Shown piece by piece: positions 56,182 to 64,000 of a stretch of DNA of 64,000 nucleotides. Position 1 is the first letter of the stretch; every line of letters begins with the position of its first letter. Made by a program: the position numbers and the translations under genes. This stretch comes from Gammaproteobacteria bacterium. GTDB lineage: Bacteria > Pseudomonadota > Gammaproteobacteria > Burkholderiales > Burkholderiaceae_C. The notes beneath the pieces were generated by a model that was given only the letters and a program-made list of their open reading frames with translations, made no database searches and was not told the origin of the DNA. The stretch lies in the NCBI GenBank assembly GCA_018828125.1, contig JAHJWB010000014.1:62001-126000 (forward strand). Reading direction: 5' to 3'.

Positions 56182-56742
56182 TCAGTGCAGCATCAATGCG
56201 CCGGCCGTCTTGCTCTTGCCAGCGCGCGCAGGCGGGTTGCACAGGCCGCAGGTGAAATGGCGGTTTTCATACAGCTCGGTCACGAACTGCCCGCTGCACT
56301 GGCTGCATTTGGTGCGGGTCAACATGCTGGCGTCCACAAATTTCACCAGGCGCCATGCGCGGGTGAAGGACAGCAGCGGCTCGATCTCGGCGGTGGCCAC
56401 TTGTTCGTTGTACAGGCGGTAGGCCTTGGTCAACAGTTCTACTGAATCCAGGTCCACGCCCTTGGACAAATATTCGTAGATGTTCAAAAACAGCGAACTG
56501 TGGATGTTCTCTTGCCACGTCAGGAACCAGTCGGTCGAGAAGGGCAGTTGACCCTTGGACGGCGACTTGCCTGCGATTTCCTTGTACAGGCGGATGAGGC
56601 GTTCATACGACAGCGTGGTTTCCGACTCCAGCACCTGCATGCGGGCGCCCATCTGGATCAACATGGCCGCGCGTTCGATCTGCTTGGACTCGTTCAGAAC
56701 GCTTTTGGCGGGGGCTTTGGCAGTGGAGGTGGTGCTGGACAT
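56182..56742 (-). CDS. flhC: Flagellar master regulator subunit FlhC
   Basis: A 186-aa FlhC. The zinc-binding cysteines are present (TKCSQC and FTCGLC), and FSTDWFLTWQENIHSSLFLNI is the typical middle. With FlhD it forms the FlhD4C2 activator of class II flagellar genes. It follows flhD after 48 bases on the same strand. Confidence 0.96.
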   Translation of the reverse strand: MSSTTSTAKAPAKSVLNESKQIERAAMLIQMGARMQVLESETTLSYERLIRLYKEIAGKSPSKGQLPFSTDWFLTWQENIHSSLFLNIYEYLSKGVDLDSVELLTKAYRLYNEQVATAEIEPLLSFTRAWRLVKFVDASMLTRTKCSQCSGQFVTELYENRHFTCGLCNPPARAGKSKTAGALMLH

Positions 56743-56790
56743 GGCGGGCTTTCGGTGGCGACAAGGAAACGGAGACGGGAGCGTGCTCGT

Positions 56791-57117
56791 TCAGAGCACT
56801 TCCGACACGCGGCTGGCCATCAGGATGTTGGCGTGCAGCGTGTTTGTGGCTTCGTTGCCCACCTTCTTGGCCGAGTGATTGGTCAGCAAGCTCCACACCA
56901 GGTTGTCGTCCACCCGGAAGCTGCAAAGAAGCGTGTTTCTGGAGGCCAGTTTCATCACTTGCGCTGCCGAGAGCGATGCCAGAATATCGGCAGACTCTTC
57001 GTTCATGCCCAAACGGAAAACCGCTTCGGCCTTGTCCTGACGGATCAGGGTCTGGGCCAACATCAGATACGTGAGATTGGCTTCACGGATTTCAGCGAGG
57101 ATTTGTTCGTTGGTCAT
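56791..57117 (-). CDS. flhD: Flagellar master regulator subunit FlhD
   Basis: A 108-aa FlhD with the typical core (EIREANLTYLMLAQTLIRQDKAEAVFRLG) and the conserved Cys in TLLCSFRVDD. ATG 57117 has a GGAAG ribosome site upstream and starts directly before the domain. First gene of the flhDC operon; in E. coli this operon is a major control point of motility. Confidence 0.96.
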   Translation of the reverse strand: MTNEQILAEIREANLTYLMLAQTLIRQDKAEAVFRLGMNEESADILASLSAAQVMKLASRNTLLCSFRVDDNLVWSLLTNHSAKKVGNEATNTLHANILMASRVSEVL

Positions 57118-57468
57118 GGCAGCTTCCTTTTTTCCAGTTCCGGGTCTTGCGTTTTCTGCTTTTTGCAGGTTTTGCGTGATCCGTTGAAATGGATTGTGAA
57201 ACTGCCCCAATCAAAAATTAAGTCGGCGTTTGGATGTGCCGTGTGTCTGGTTCTGCGGTGCAGCGTGTAGGAATTTGCCTGACAAGCCGCTGAGGCTCTG
57301 TCCCGCACTGCACTCGGTAGAGCCTGCTGCGTGAGCAGACGCGAAGCCCAGGGTTCTGCTCATGGTTTTGATAGCGCGGTCAAAACCATCTTTTTTGTGC
57401 TTTTGCAACCGTTGCCACGCTGCACCGGCCCGCGCCCCCTCAAATCAGTCCTGTTTTTGGCCTTTCAC
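57118..57468. other. Upstream region of flhDC
   Basis: 351 bases between flhD and the sulfurtransferase gene, both on the minus strand. It should hold the flhDC promoter. AT-rich parts lie near 57150-57220, but I could not name a convincing promoter or known binding site. No small gene seen. Confidence 0.4.
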
Positions 57469-58383
57469 CTAGCCTGTTGCTTCGCCTTTTTCGACCGGCC
57501 GCGCGGGGTCTGCACACCATTCGCTCCAGCTGCCCGCAAAGAGAGAGGTTTTCCCCAGCCCCGCGACTTCCATGGCCAGTAAATTTGGCACGGCGCTGAC
57601 GCCACTGCCGCACTGGTGCACCACGGTGGCCGGGTCACGGCCTGCCAGCAACGCATCAAACTCCGCACGCAGTACAGCGGCGGGTTTGAAACGGCCGTCG
57701 GGGCCGATGTTGTCGACGAACGGGCGGTTGAGCGCGCCGGGAATATGCCCTGCCACAGGGTCGAGGGGTTCGACTTCGCCCCGAAACCGCACACCTGCGC
57801 GCGCGTCGATCACCGTCTGGCCGGGTTGGTGCAGGCGTGCATGCACGTCGCTCACCGTGGCCAGTTGGCGCAAGGGAGCGCTCAGTTCAAAGTTGGATTG
57901 AAAGTGTGCGGGTTCTTCGCCGCTGTTTACCGCGCCGCCTGCGGCCTGCCAAGCTTGCAGACCGCCATCGAGCACAGCGACCGCGTCATGCCCCGCCCAC
58001 TTGAGCATCCACCACAGGCGGCCACAGTAGTTGGCGCCTTGGCGGTCATAGACAACAGCCTGCATGTGGTTGGCCAAGCCTACGCTGGAGAGCCACACCG
58101 AAAAGCGCTCGCGACTGGGCAGCGGGTGGCGGCCGCCCGATGCGGGCAGGTCGGCCTCTTGCGCGGTAAGCGTGCCGCCAGCACCAGGGGCGCCGTGTTT
58201 GGCGCTCAGGTCCTGATTCAGATCGGCGTACACCGCGCCGGGGATGTGCGCCTGAGCAAATTGTTGTGCGCCTGCCGTGGGCTGGGTGAGGTCAAAGCTG
58301 CAGTCGAACACCATCAGTGGAGCGCCGCTTGCGATGAGGGATTGCAGTTCGGGGGCAGAGATGAGGGTGGTGTAGGTGGTCAT
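57469..58383 (-). CDS. 3-mercaptopyruvate-type sulfurtransferase (SseA-like)
   Basis: A 304-aa protein of two rhodanese domains. The active cysteine is at 258 in CGSGVSA; this CG(S/T)GV(T/S)A loop is typical for 3-mercaptopyruvate sulfurtransferases rather than thiosulfate sulfurtransferases (CRKGVT). The N-terminal domain is inactive, as usual. It transfers sulfur to cyanide or thiols. No operon partner. Confidence 0.9.
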   Translation of the reverse strand: MTTYTTLISAPELQSLIASGAPLMVFDCSFDLTQPTAGAQQFAQAHIPGAVYADLNQDLSAKHGAPGAGGTLTAQEADLPASGGRHPLPSRERFSVWLSSVGLANHMQAVVYDRQGANYCGRLWWMLKWAGHDAVAVLDGGLQAWQAAGGAVNSGEEPAHFQSNFELSAPLRQLATVSDVHARLHQPGQTVIDARAGVRFRGEVEPLDPVAGHIPGALNRPFVDNIGPDGRFKPAAVLRAEFDALLAGRDPATVVHQCGSGVSAVPNLLAMEVAGLGKTSLFAGSWSEWCADPARPVEKGEATG

Positions 58384-58479
58384 CAGCGGCGGTTTGGGGC
58401 GTGGTGTGGCGGTAGGTGTGCAAAAGGACGGGTCTATTGTGGCAACTTGGCGAATACCCCAGGTGTCAGCCGATGCCGA

Positions 58480-59391
58480 TCAATGTTCTTCCGCCGGCGC
58501 ACCCGGTGCGGCCCGCGCTCGCAAAACGGTGGCCACAATGCCGCTGACCACAATCAGGGCCATGCCAATCCAGCCGACGGGCGGAATGATGTCGCCAAAA
58601 AGCAGCACGCTGTAGAGGGCGGCAAAGACAATGCCCGAGTACTGCAAATTGGCCACCACCAAGGTGCCGCGCTGTGTTTTGGCGCTGGCATAGGCGCGTG
58701 TCATGCACAGCTGACCTCCCGCAGCCAGAACGCCAATGGGCAGCAGCCACAACGCCTGCCAGCCGGGCCATTCCGATGTGCCCGTCAGCAGCAACGCAGC
58801 GCCGCCCGCCACGGCGGAGCCCACCGCAAAGTAAAAGACGGTGCGCGACTCGGGCTCGCCCAGGCGGGAAAGCGCCACGACCTGCATGTAGGCAAATGCT
58901 GCCGACAGGCCGGACATCAGCCCGATCATTCCGGCAAAAGCCTGGTTCTGGTCCAGGCTGGGGCGCAGCATCATCACCACACCGGCAAACCCGGCCAGCA
59001 CCGTCAACACCAGCGGGCCTTGCAGCGCGGGGCGCGGGCTGGTTGCGGAGGGTCGCCATGCCAGCAGCGTGCCGCCGACGAGAAACGCCGCAATCCACAC
59101 GCTGCTCATGTAATTCAGCGTCATCGCCGTGGCCAGGGGCAGATGGGCAATGGCATAAAACCACGCACCGAGGGATGCCACCCCCACCAGGCTGCGCCAT
59201 GCGTGCATGCCAGGGTACTGCGTGGCCAAAGTCACTTTTTGCGAGCGGGCCAGCAGCCACAAAATGAACATGCCGATGATGCCGCGATAGCACACGAGTT
59301 CGGCCGAGTTGAAGAAGTCCGAGGCAATCTTGACGCACACGCCCATGCTGGCAAACAGGAACGCGGCCAACACCATCCAGAGGGCTTGCAT
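58480..59391 (-). CDS. EamA/DMT-family permease
   Basis: A 303-aa membrane protein with ten hydrophobic helices in two EamA repeats (MVLAAFLFASMGVCVKIAS, then GLMSGLSAAFAYMQVVALSR). Members export amino acids, metabolites or nucleotide sugars; substrate unknown. ATG 59391 begins before the first helix. Confidence 0.9.
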   Translation of the reverse strand: MQALWMVLAAFLFASMGVCVKIASDFFNSAELVCYRGIIGMFILWLLARSQKVTLATQYPGMHAWRSLVGVASLGAWFYAIAHLPLATAMTLNYMSSVWIAAFLVGGTLLAWRPSATSPRPALQGPLVLTVLAGFAGVVMMLRPSLDQNQAFAGMIGLMSGLSAAFAYMQVVALSRLGEPESRTVFYFAVGSAVAGGAALLLTGTSEWPGWQALWLLPIGVLAAGGQLCMTRAYASAKTQRGTLVVANLQYSGIVFAALYSVLLFGDIIPPVGWIGMALIVVSGIVATVLRARAAPGAPAEEH

Positions 59392-59430
59392 CGGGTTGTG
59401 ATCTCTCGAAATGCGCCGTGCAGCGCAGAA

Positions 59431-59481
59431 GTGAAAATAGCTGCCAGCGCTTATTTATTAAGCAATGGCAGCTATTGTAAT
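59431..59481 (+). repeat. Hairpin repeat family A, copy 11
   Basis: AAATAGCTGCCAGCGCTTAT then ATTAAGCAATGGCAGCTATT; here the outer arms pair over more than ten bases, while the core right arm is altered. Between the permease and the Rieske gene. Confidence 0.85.
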
Positions 59482-59531
59482 GAGAGCAGGCACGCGTCGG
59501 CCCGCGGATTGGCGGGGATTTCCCGCCGTAT

Positions 59532-60686
59532 TCAGCGCTTTGGTGCGGTCGGATCAATGGCGTTGCCGCCGATGGCTTGCCGGTACCACTCGTGGAAGTG
59601 CTGCATGCCGTCTTCCATGGGGCTCTGATACGGGCCCACTTCGTTGTCGCCCCGGGCCAGCAGGGCTTTGCGGCCTGCGTCCATGCGCTCGCCGATTTCG
59701 TCGTCTTCGATGCAGGTTTCCATGTAGGCGGCTTTTTGCGCCTCCACAAATTCGCGCTCAAACGCCGCAATTTCTTCGGGGTAGTAGAACTCGACCATGT
59801 TCATGGTCTTGGTCGGGCTGATGGGGTGCAGCGTGGACACGGTCAGCACATGCGGGTACCACTCGACCATGATGTGCGGGTACAGCGTGAGCCAGATGGC
59901 GCCGTGCTTGGGCGGCTTGCCCTCGCGGTAGGCCAACAGGGCTTCGTGCCAGCGTTCGTACACGGGGCTGCCGGCCTTGCCCAGGCGGTTGGCCACGCCC
60001 ACGGTCTGCACCGAGTAATTCCTGCCAAACTCCCAGCGCAGGTCGTCACAGGTCACAAAGCTGCCCAGGCCCGGGTGGAAGGGCCCCACGTGGTAGTCCT
60101 CCAGATAGACCTCAATGAAGGTTTTCCAGTTGTAGTTGCACTCGTGCATTTCCACGTGGTCGAGTACGTAGCCGTCGAAGCTGAGGTCAGCGCGCGGGCC
60201 CATCTGGGCGAGGTCGGCGGCCACGTCGTAGCCGTTGTCTTCAAACAGAAGCCCGTTCCACTCGCGCAGCTTGTAGTTGTTCAGGTTCAGGCACGGGTCG
60301 TGCGAGAAATGGGGCGCACCCAGCAGTTCGCCCTGGGGGCTGTACGTCCAGCGGTGCAGCGGGCACACGATGTTGCCGCCGGCATGGCCCTTGCCCTGGC
60401 CTTGCAGCGAGCCCTTGCCCTTGAGCATGACGGCCTGGCGGTGGCGACAGACATTGGAGACAAGCTCGATGCCGCCCTGGGCGTTGCGCACCAGGGCGCG
60501 GCCCTCGCCCTCCTGGGGCAGCGCGTAGTAGTCGCCCGCATTGGGCACGGCCAATTGGTGCCCCACGTAGCGGGGCCCGCGCTGGAAGATGGTATCCAGC
60601 TCGCGCTGGAAAAGCGCATCGTCAAAGTAGCTTGAAACTGGTAGTTGGCTCGCGGCCTGCTGCAGTTGAAGACTTAAATCAGACAT
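59532..60686 (-). CDS. Rieske non-haem iron oxygenase, alpha subunit
   Basis: A 384-aa ring-hydroxylating-type oxygenase subunit. The Rieske ligands are C80-R-H82 and C108-P-L-H111, and the catalytic iron site is in EDYHVGPFH (His 199 and 204). No beta subunit, ferredoxin or reductase lies beside it, so it may be a homotrimeric alpha-only oxygenase using a reductase from elsewhere. The start is ATG 60686. Substrate unknown; aromatic acids or quaternary amines are possible for this group. Confidence 0.92.
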   Translation of the reverse strand: MSDLSLQLQQAASQLPVSSYFDDALFQRELDTIFQRGPRYVGHQLAVPNAGDYYALPQEGEGRALVRNAQGGIELVSNVCRHRQAVMLKGKGSLQGQGKGHAGGNIVCPLHRWTYSPQGELLGAPHFSHDPCLNLNNYKLREWNGLLFEDNGYDVAADLAQMGPRADLSFDGYVLDHVEMHECNYNWKTFIEVYLEDYHVGPFHPGLGSFVTCDDLRWEFGRNYSVQTVGVANRLGKAGSPVYERWHEALLAYREGKPPKHGAIWLTLYPHIMVEWYPHVLTVSTLHPISPTKTMNMVEFYYPEEIAAFEREFVEAQKAAYMETCIEDDEIGERMDAGRKALLARGDNEVGPYQSPMEDGMQHFHEWYRQAIGGNAIDPTAPKR

Positions 60687-60754
60687 GGGTGACCTGACCT
60701 AAAGACTCCCCACAGGGAGAAAGTGCGGGAGGTGCGCCTGGGAAAGCGCATCTG

Positions 60755-60786
60755 GAAAAAAGAAACCGGCTAGGGTGACTAGCCGG
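60755..60786 (-). terminator. Terminator-like hairpin in the Rieske gene leader
   Basis: On the minus strand an eight-base-pair stem (CCGGCTAG with CTAGCCGG, loop of five) is followed by TTTCTTTTTT. It lies about 70 bases upstream of the Rieske start codon, just after the -10 box at 60802. It may be an attenuator or end a short RNA. Confidence 0.6.
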
Positions 60787-60801
60787 CTCGACTGGAATGG
60801 G

Positions 60802-60807
60802 ATTATA
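60802..60807 (-). promoter_or_regulatory. Consensus -10 box upstream of the Rieske gene
   Basis: TATAAT on the minus strand at 60802-60807; no good -35 match was found at 17 bases. Expected start of transcription near 60795, directly before the hairpin at 60755-60786. Confidence 0.4.
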
Positions 60808-60961
60808 GGCGGTGGGGTTATTCCCGCATCCCCGCTACGTGTATTGAAAACATCGCTACTGCAGGGCCGTCCGCAGTGGGTATCGGGGCGTGTCTGACAC
60901 TTTCGCTGCAAGGGTGCGCCTAAAATCACCGGTTTTTCACCCGCGCTCCGCCGCCCCCTCC

Positions 60962-61204
60962 ATGCCCAAGGCCCCCGCCAAATCTGCTCTGACCGCCGAA
61001 CCCGCCAGCTATGAAGCGGCGCTGGAAGAGCTGGAGCAGCTCGTGGCCCACATTGAATCGGGCCAACTGCCCTTGGACCAGATGCTGGCGGGCTACCAGC
61101 GCGGCGCGACACTGCTGGCCTTTTGCCGCCAGCGGCTGGACACCGTGCAGGACCAGATCAAGGTGCTGGACGAAGGGCAACTTCAACCATGGACTCAGGA
61201 ATGA
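60962..61204 (+). CDS. xseB: Exodeoxyribonuclease VII small subunit
   Basis: An 80-aa XseB with the typical core ([35 protein letters not shown], then [13 protein letters not shown]). It forms the exonuclease VII complex with XseA, which degrades single-stranded DNA. ATG 60962 keeps the usual length; the longer frame is rejected. Its stop overlaps ispA, and xseB-ispA-dxs is a common order. Confidence 0.94.
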   Translation: MPKAPAKSALTAEPASYEAALEELEQLVAHIESGQLPLDQMLAGYQRGATLLAFCRQRLDTVQDQIKVLDEGQLQPWTQE

Positions 61205-62145
61205 GCGCGGTGCCGATGTCTCAGAGTCCCGTGTTTGACTTGGCGCCCTGGAGCCAGAACCATCTGGCCCGCGTGGAACAAGCCTTGTCACAATGGGTGG
61301 GCCACGGAGCGCCCGCCGGGCTGGGCGACGCCATGCGCTACGCCGTGCTCGATGGGGGCAAGCGCCTGCGCCCGCTGCTGGTGCTCGCGGCCTACGAAGC
61401 GGCCTGCAGCGGTGGCACTGGGGCACAGGCCACCCCGGTGCTGGCCGATGCGGCCATCCGTGCGGCCTGCGCAGTGGAGTTGATTCATGCGTATTCGCTG
61501 GTGCACGACGACATGCCGTGCATGGACAACGACGTACTGCGCCGTGGAAAACCCACCGTGCATGTGCAATTTGGCGAAGCCCCCGCCTTGCTGGCGGGCG
61601 ACGCCTTGCAGGCGTTTGCGTTTGAACTGCTCACGCCAGACGACAGCTTGATCCCCGCCTCGGTCCAGGCCACCCTGTGCCGTTTGCTGGCACGTGCCGC
61701 CGGGTCGGCAGGCATGGCGGGCGGGCAGGCGATTGACCTGGCCAGTGTGGGGGTGGCGCTGACGGAAGATCAGCTGCGCCAGATGCACCGCCTGAAAACC
61801 GGCGCGCTGCTGCAGGGCAGCGTGTTGATGGGTGCAGTGTGTGGCCACGCCGCTGCCACGGCTTACCAGGCGTTGTCTGACTACGGCGCGGCCATGGGCT
61901 TGGCGTTTCAGGTGGTGGACGACATTCTGGACGTGGTGGCCGATTCAGCTACGCTGGGCAAGACTGCTGGCAAAGACGCGGCGGCTGACAAACCCACCTA
62001 TGTGTCGCTGCTGGGCCTGGAGCGGGCGCAAGCCTATGCCCAGGCGTTGCTGACGGAGGCGCATGCCGCCCTCGTCGGCAGCGGCCTGCCGGACACCCGC
62101 GCGCTGGCCGCGCTTGCAGACATGGTGGTGAGGCGCTCCTACTGA
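61201..62145 (+). CDS. ispA: Farnesyl diphosphate synthase
   Basis: A 314-aa trans-prenyltransferase making farnesyl diphosphate from IPP and DMAPP. First aspartate-rich motif [12 protein letters not shown], second motif [10 protein letters not shown], with [10 protein letters not shown] before. ATG 61201 overlaps the xseB stop (ATGA); ATG 61189 is also in frame. dxs follows after a 117-base gap which holds a repeat copy. Confidence 0.95.
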   Translation: MSAVPMSQSPVFDLAPWSQNHLARVEQALSQWVGHGAPAGLGDAMRYAVLDGGKRLRPLLVLAAYEAACSGGTGAQATPVLADAAIRAACAVELIHAYSLVHDDMPCMDNDVLRRGKPTVHVQFGEAPALLAGDALQAFAFELLTPDDSLIPASVQATLCRLLARAAGSAGMAGGQAIDLASVGVALTEDQLRQMHRLKTGALLQGSVLMGAVCGHAAATAYQALSDYGAAMGLAFQVVDDILDVVADSATLGKTAGKDAAADKPTYVSLLGLERAQAYAQALLTEAHAALVGSGLPDTRALAALADMVVRRSY

Positions 62146-62201
62146 TGCCATGCCACCGTCGCGCGGTGTGGTCTGCGGCTGGCCCCACTGCACAAAATAT
62201 T

Positions 62202-62252
62202 GTGTCAAATTGGCCTCTAGCGCTTATCCATTAAGCGCTGGTAGCTATTAAA
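62202..62252 (-). repeat. Hairpin repeat family A, copy 12 (reverse)
   Basis: AAATTGGCCTCTAGCGCTTA then ATTAAGCGCTGGTAGCTATT, in reverse orientation, ending ten bases before the dxs ATG. It therefore forms most of the ispA-dxs spacer and the 5' side of the dxs ribosome site. Confidence 0.92.
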
Positions 62253-62262
62253 AGAATAGTAA

Positions 62263-64000
62263 ATGTCCACGACGTCCTTTCCCCTGTTGCAGACCATCAA
62301 TGACCCGGCGGACCTGCGCAAGCTTTCGCGTGCAGACCTCAAGGTGCTGGCTACCGAACTGCGTGGGTTCGTGATCGAGAGCGTGGCGCAAACGGGCGGG
62401 CATTTAAGCTCCAACCTCGGCACGGTGGAGCTGACGGTGGCGCTGCACCACGTCTTCAACACCCCTGAAGACCGACTGGTGTGGGATGTGGGTCACCAGA
62501 CCTATCCCCACAAAATTCTCACGGGGCGGCGTGAGCGCATGCACACGCTGCGCCAGCTGGGCGGCATCTCGGGATTTCCGCAGCGGGCCGAGAGCATTTA
62601 CGACACCTTTGGCACCGCGCATTCCAGCACTAGCATCTCCGCAGCGCTGGGCATGGCACTGGCCGCCAAACGCAAGGGCGAAAACCGCCATGCTGTCGCC
62701 ATCATCGGCGACGGCGCGATGAGCGCGGGCATGGCGTTTGAGGCGCTCAACAACGGCGGTGTGGCCGATGCCAACCTGCTCGTCGTGCTGAACGACAACG
62801 ACATGAGCATTAGCCCGCCTGTAGGCGCGCTCAACCGCTATCTAGCGCAGTTGATGAGCGGGCAGTTCTACGCCGCTGCCAAGAACGTGGGCAAAACTGT
62901 GCTGCGCCCCGTGCCGCCCTTGCTGGAACTGGCCAAGCGTTTTGAGCAGCAAGCAAAGGGCATGGTGGTGCCCGCTACGCTGTTCGAAAAATTCGGCTTC
63001 AACTACATCGGCCCCATCGACGGGCACGACCTCGATTCGCTCATCCCCACGCTGGAGAACATCAAAAGCCTGAAGGGCCCGCAGTTCCTGCACGTGGTCA
63101 CCAAAAAAGGCCAGGGCTACAAGCTGGCCGAGGCTGACCCTGTTGCCTACCACGGCCCCGGCAAGTTCGACCCCGCTGTGGGGTTGGTCAAAAGCACCGC
63201 TGCGCCCAAGCCGACCTTCACCCAGGTGTTTGGCCAATGGCTGTGCGACATGGCCGCCCACGACAGCCGCCTGGTCGGTATCACACCCGCCATGCGCGAA
63301 GGCTCGGGCATGGTGGAGTTTGAAAAGCGTTTCCCGGACCGCTACTACGACGTCGGGATTGCGGAACAACACGCCGTGACGTTTGCGGCCGGAATGGCTT
63401 GCGAGGGCGTCAAACCCGTGGTGGCGATCTACTCCACGTTCTTGCAGCGCGGTTACGACCAATTGATCCATGATGTGGCCCTGCAGAACCTGCCCGTGGT
63501 GTTTGCGCTGGATCGCGCAGGCTTGGTGGGCGCGGACGGCGCCACCCACGCCGGGGCCTACGACATTCCGTTCGTGCGCTGCATTCCGCACATGAGCATG
63601 GCCTGCCCAGCCGACGAGCGCGAATGCCGCCAGTTGCTCAGCGCTGCGTTTGAGCAAGACCACCCCGTGGCCGTGCGTTACCCGCGTGGCAGCGGTGCGG
63701 GTGTGGCACCCTTGGCCACACTCGACAGCCTGCCGTTCGGCAAGGGCGAGATCCGGCGCGAGCGCAAGGGTGCAGACAGCCATGCGCCCCGCATCGCCAT
63801 CTTGTCGTTTGGCACCTTGCTGTACCCCGCGCTGGAGGCCGCCGAGGCGCTTGATGCCACTGTGGTCAACATGCGCTGGGCTAAACCGATCGACGAAGCG
63901 CTGTTGCGCGAGGTAGCCCAAAACCACGATGCGCTGGTCACACTGGAAGACGGCGCCATCATGGGCGGTGCGGGCAGCGCCGTGACCGAGGCGCTCAACA
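62263..64000 (+). CDS. dxs: 1-deoxy-D-xylulose-5-phosphate synthase (3' truncated by window)
   Basis: The frame starts at ATG 62263 and runs off the window end after about 579 codons; Dxs is normally about 620-640 aa, so a C-terminal piece is missing. Recognised parts are [16 protein letters not shown], the thiamine-diphosphate site [10 protein letters not shown] with NDNDMSIS, and [17 protein letters not shown]. Dxs joins pyruvate and glyceraldehyde-3-phosphate in the first step of the MEP isoprenoid pathway, feeding IspA upstream. Confidence 0.96.
   Translation, partial: MSTTSFPLLQTINDPADLRKLSRADLKVLATELRGFVIESVAQTGGHLSSNLGTVELTVALHHVFNTPEDRLVWDVGHQTYPHKILTGRRERMHTLRQLGGISGFPQRAESIYDTFGTAHSSTSISAALGMALAAKRKGENRHAVAIIGDGAMSAGMAFEALNNGGVADANLLVVLNDNDMSISPPVGALNRYLAQLMSGQFYAAAKNVGKTVLRPVPPLLELAKRFEQQAKGMVVPATLFEKFGFNYIGPIDGHDLDSLIPTLENIKSLKGPQFLHVVTKKGQGYKLAEADPVAYHGPGKFDPAVGLVKSTAAPKPTFTQVFGQWLCDMAAHDSRLVGITPAMREGSGMVEFEKRFPDRYYDVGIAEQHAVTFAAGMACEGVKPVVAIYSTFLQRGYDQLIHDVALQNLPVVFALDRAGLVGADGATHAGAYDIPFVRCIPHMSMACPADERECRQLLSAAFEQDHPVAVRYPRGSGAGVAPLATLDSLPFGKGEIRRERKGADSHAPRIAILSFGTLLYPALEAAEALDATVVNMRWAKPIDEALLREVAQNHDALVTLEDGAIMGGAGSAVTEALN

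Noticed and set aside
57616-59628. 670-codon plus-strand frame over the sulfurtransferase and permease
   Set aside because: Covers two real minus-strand genes; composition typical for an antisense frame.
60890-60900. Perfect 11-base palindrome GTGTCTGACAC upstream of xseB as an operator
   Set aside because: Short palindromes of this size arise by chance in 275 bases of spacer, and there is no second site or known regulator nearby.
1-64000. CRISPR arrays, phage, insertion sequences, toxin-antitoxin or defence islands
   Set aside because: No regular direct repeats, integrase, transposase, restriction or toxin-like genes were seen; the window is core and metabolic chromosome.

Overview
The window is a chromosomal segment of a high-GC betaproteobacterium, most likely an Acidovorax-like member of the Comamonadaceae (Burkholderiales). 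Pointers are the gene orders pcnB-folK, hemC-hemD-hemX-hemY divergent from ppc, and xseB-ispA-dxs; a Bug-family binding protein; flhDC as flagellar master regulator; and many copies of a short hairpin repeat that I associate with this family. The species cannot be fixed from the sequence alone. No phage, insertion sequence, CRISPR array or rRNA operon was seen. Most of the window is ordinary core and metabolic genome.

Layout: 0-3 kb pcnB (5' partial), folK and a Bug binding protein; 2.8-5.7 kb a sensor kinase and FixJ-type regulator forming one minus-strand unit with the Bug gene; 5.9-9.3 kb an iron-sulfur flavin reductase, a YeeZ-like epimerase and two small envelope proteins; 9.5-14.8 kb CheV, two LysR regulators, a SnoaL-like protein, an NAD(P)-binding protein and a CPBP-like membrane protein; 15-22.2 kb a sugar-acid module (TRAP transporter, IlvD/EDD-type dehydratase, FAH-family enzyme, divergent LysR); 22.3-23.9 kb a hypothetical gene and an FMN riboswitch before a type II lumazine synthase; 24.3-25.9 kb a chemoreceptor; 26.3-30.2 kb a glutaryl-CoA module; 30.3-34.5 kb small proteins, tRNA-Leu, cysM, a Nudix hydrolase and tusA; 34.7-40.8 kb galU, valS and a membrane M48 protease; 41-45.6 kb a VOC protein, an ABC-F ATPase and a cytochrome b561/YceI/YceI operon; 45.9-53 kb hemCDXY and ppc; 53-57.1 kb an AI-2E-type permease, two lipoproteins (one FlgO-like) and flhDC; 57.5-60.7 kb a sulfurtransferase, a DMT permease and a Rieske oxygenase; 61-64 kb xseB, ispA and dxs (3' partial).

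Functional links: ispA and dxs belong to isoprenoid synthesis, hemCDXY to tetrapyrrole synthesis, flhDC and the FlgO-like lipoprotein to motility, and CheV and the chemoreceptor to chemotaxis. Points that most deserve a second look are (1) a hairpin repeat inserted in frame into hemD, supplying about 19 residues; (2) a 71-codon hydrophobic ORF that begins just after the FMN riboswitch and overlaps the ribH start by four bases; (3) a kinase-regulator-Bug operon without a TctAB permease; and (4) an intrinsic-terminator-like hairpin between a consensus -10 box and the Rieske oxygenase gene. I did not find a clearly new multi-gene system.
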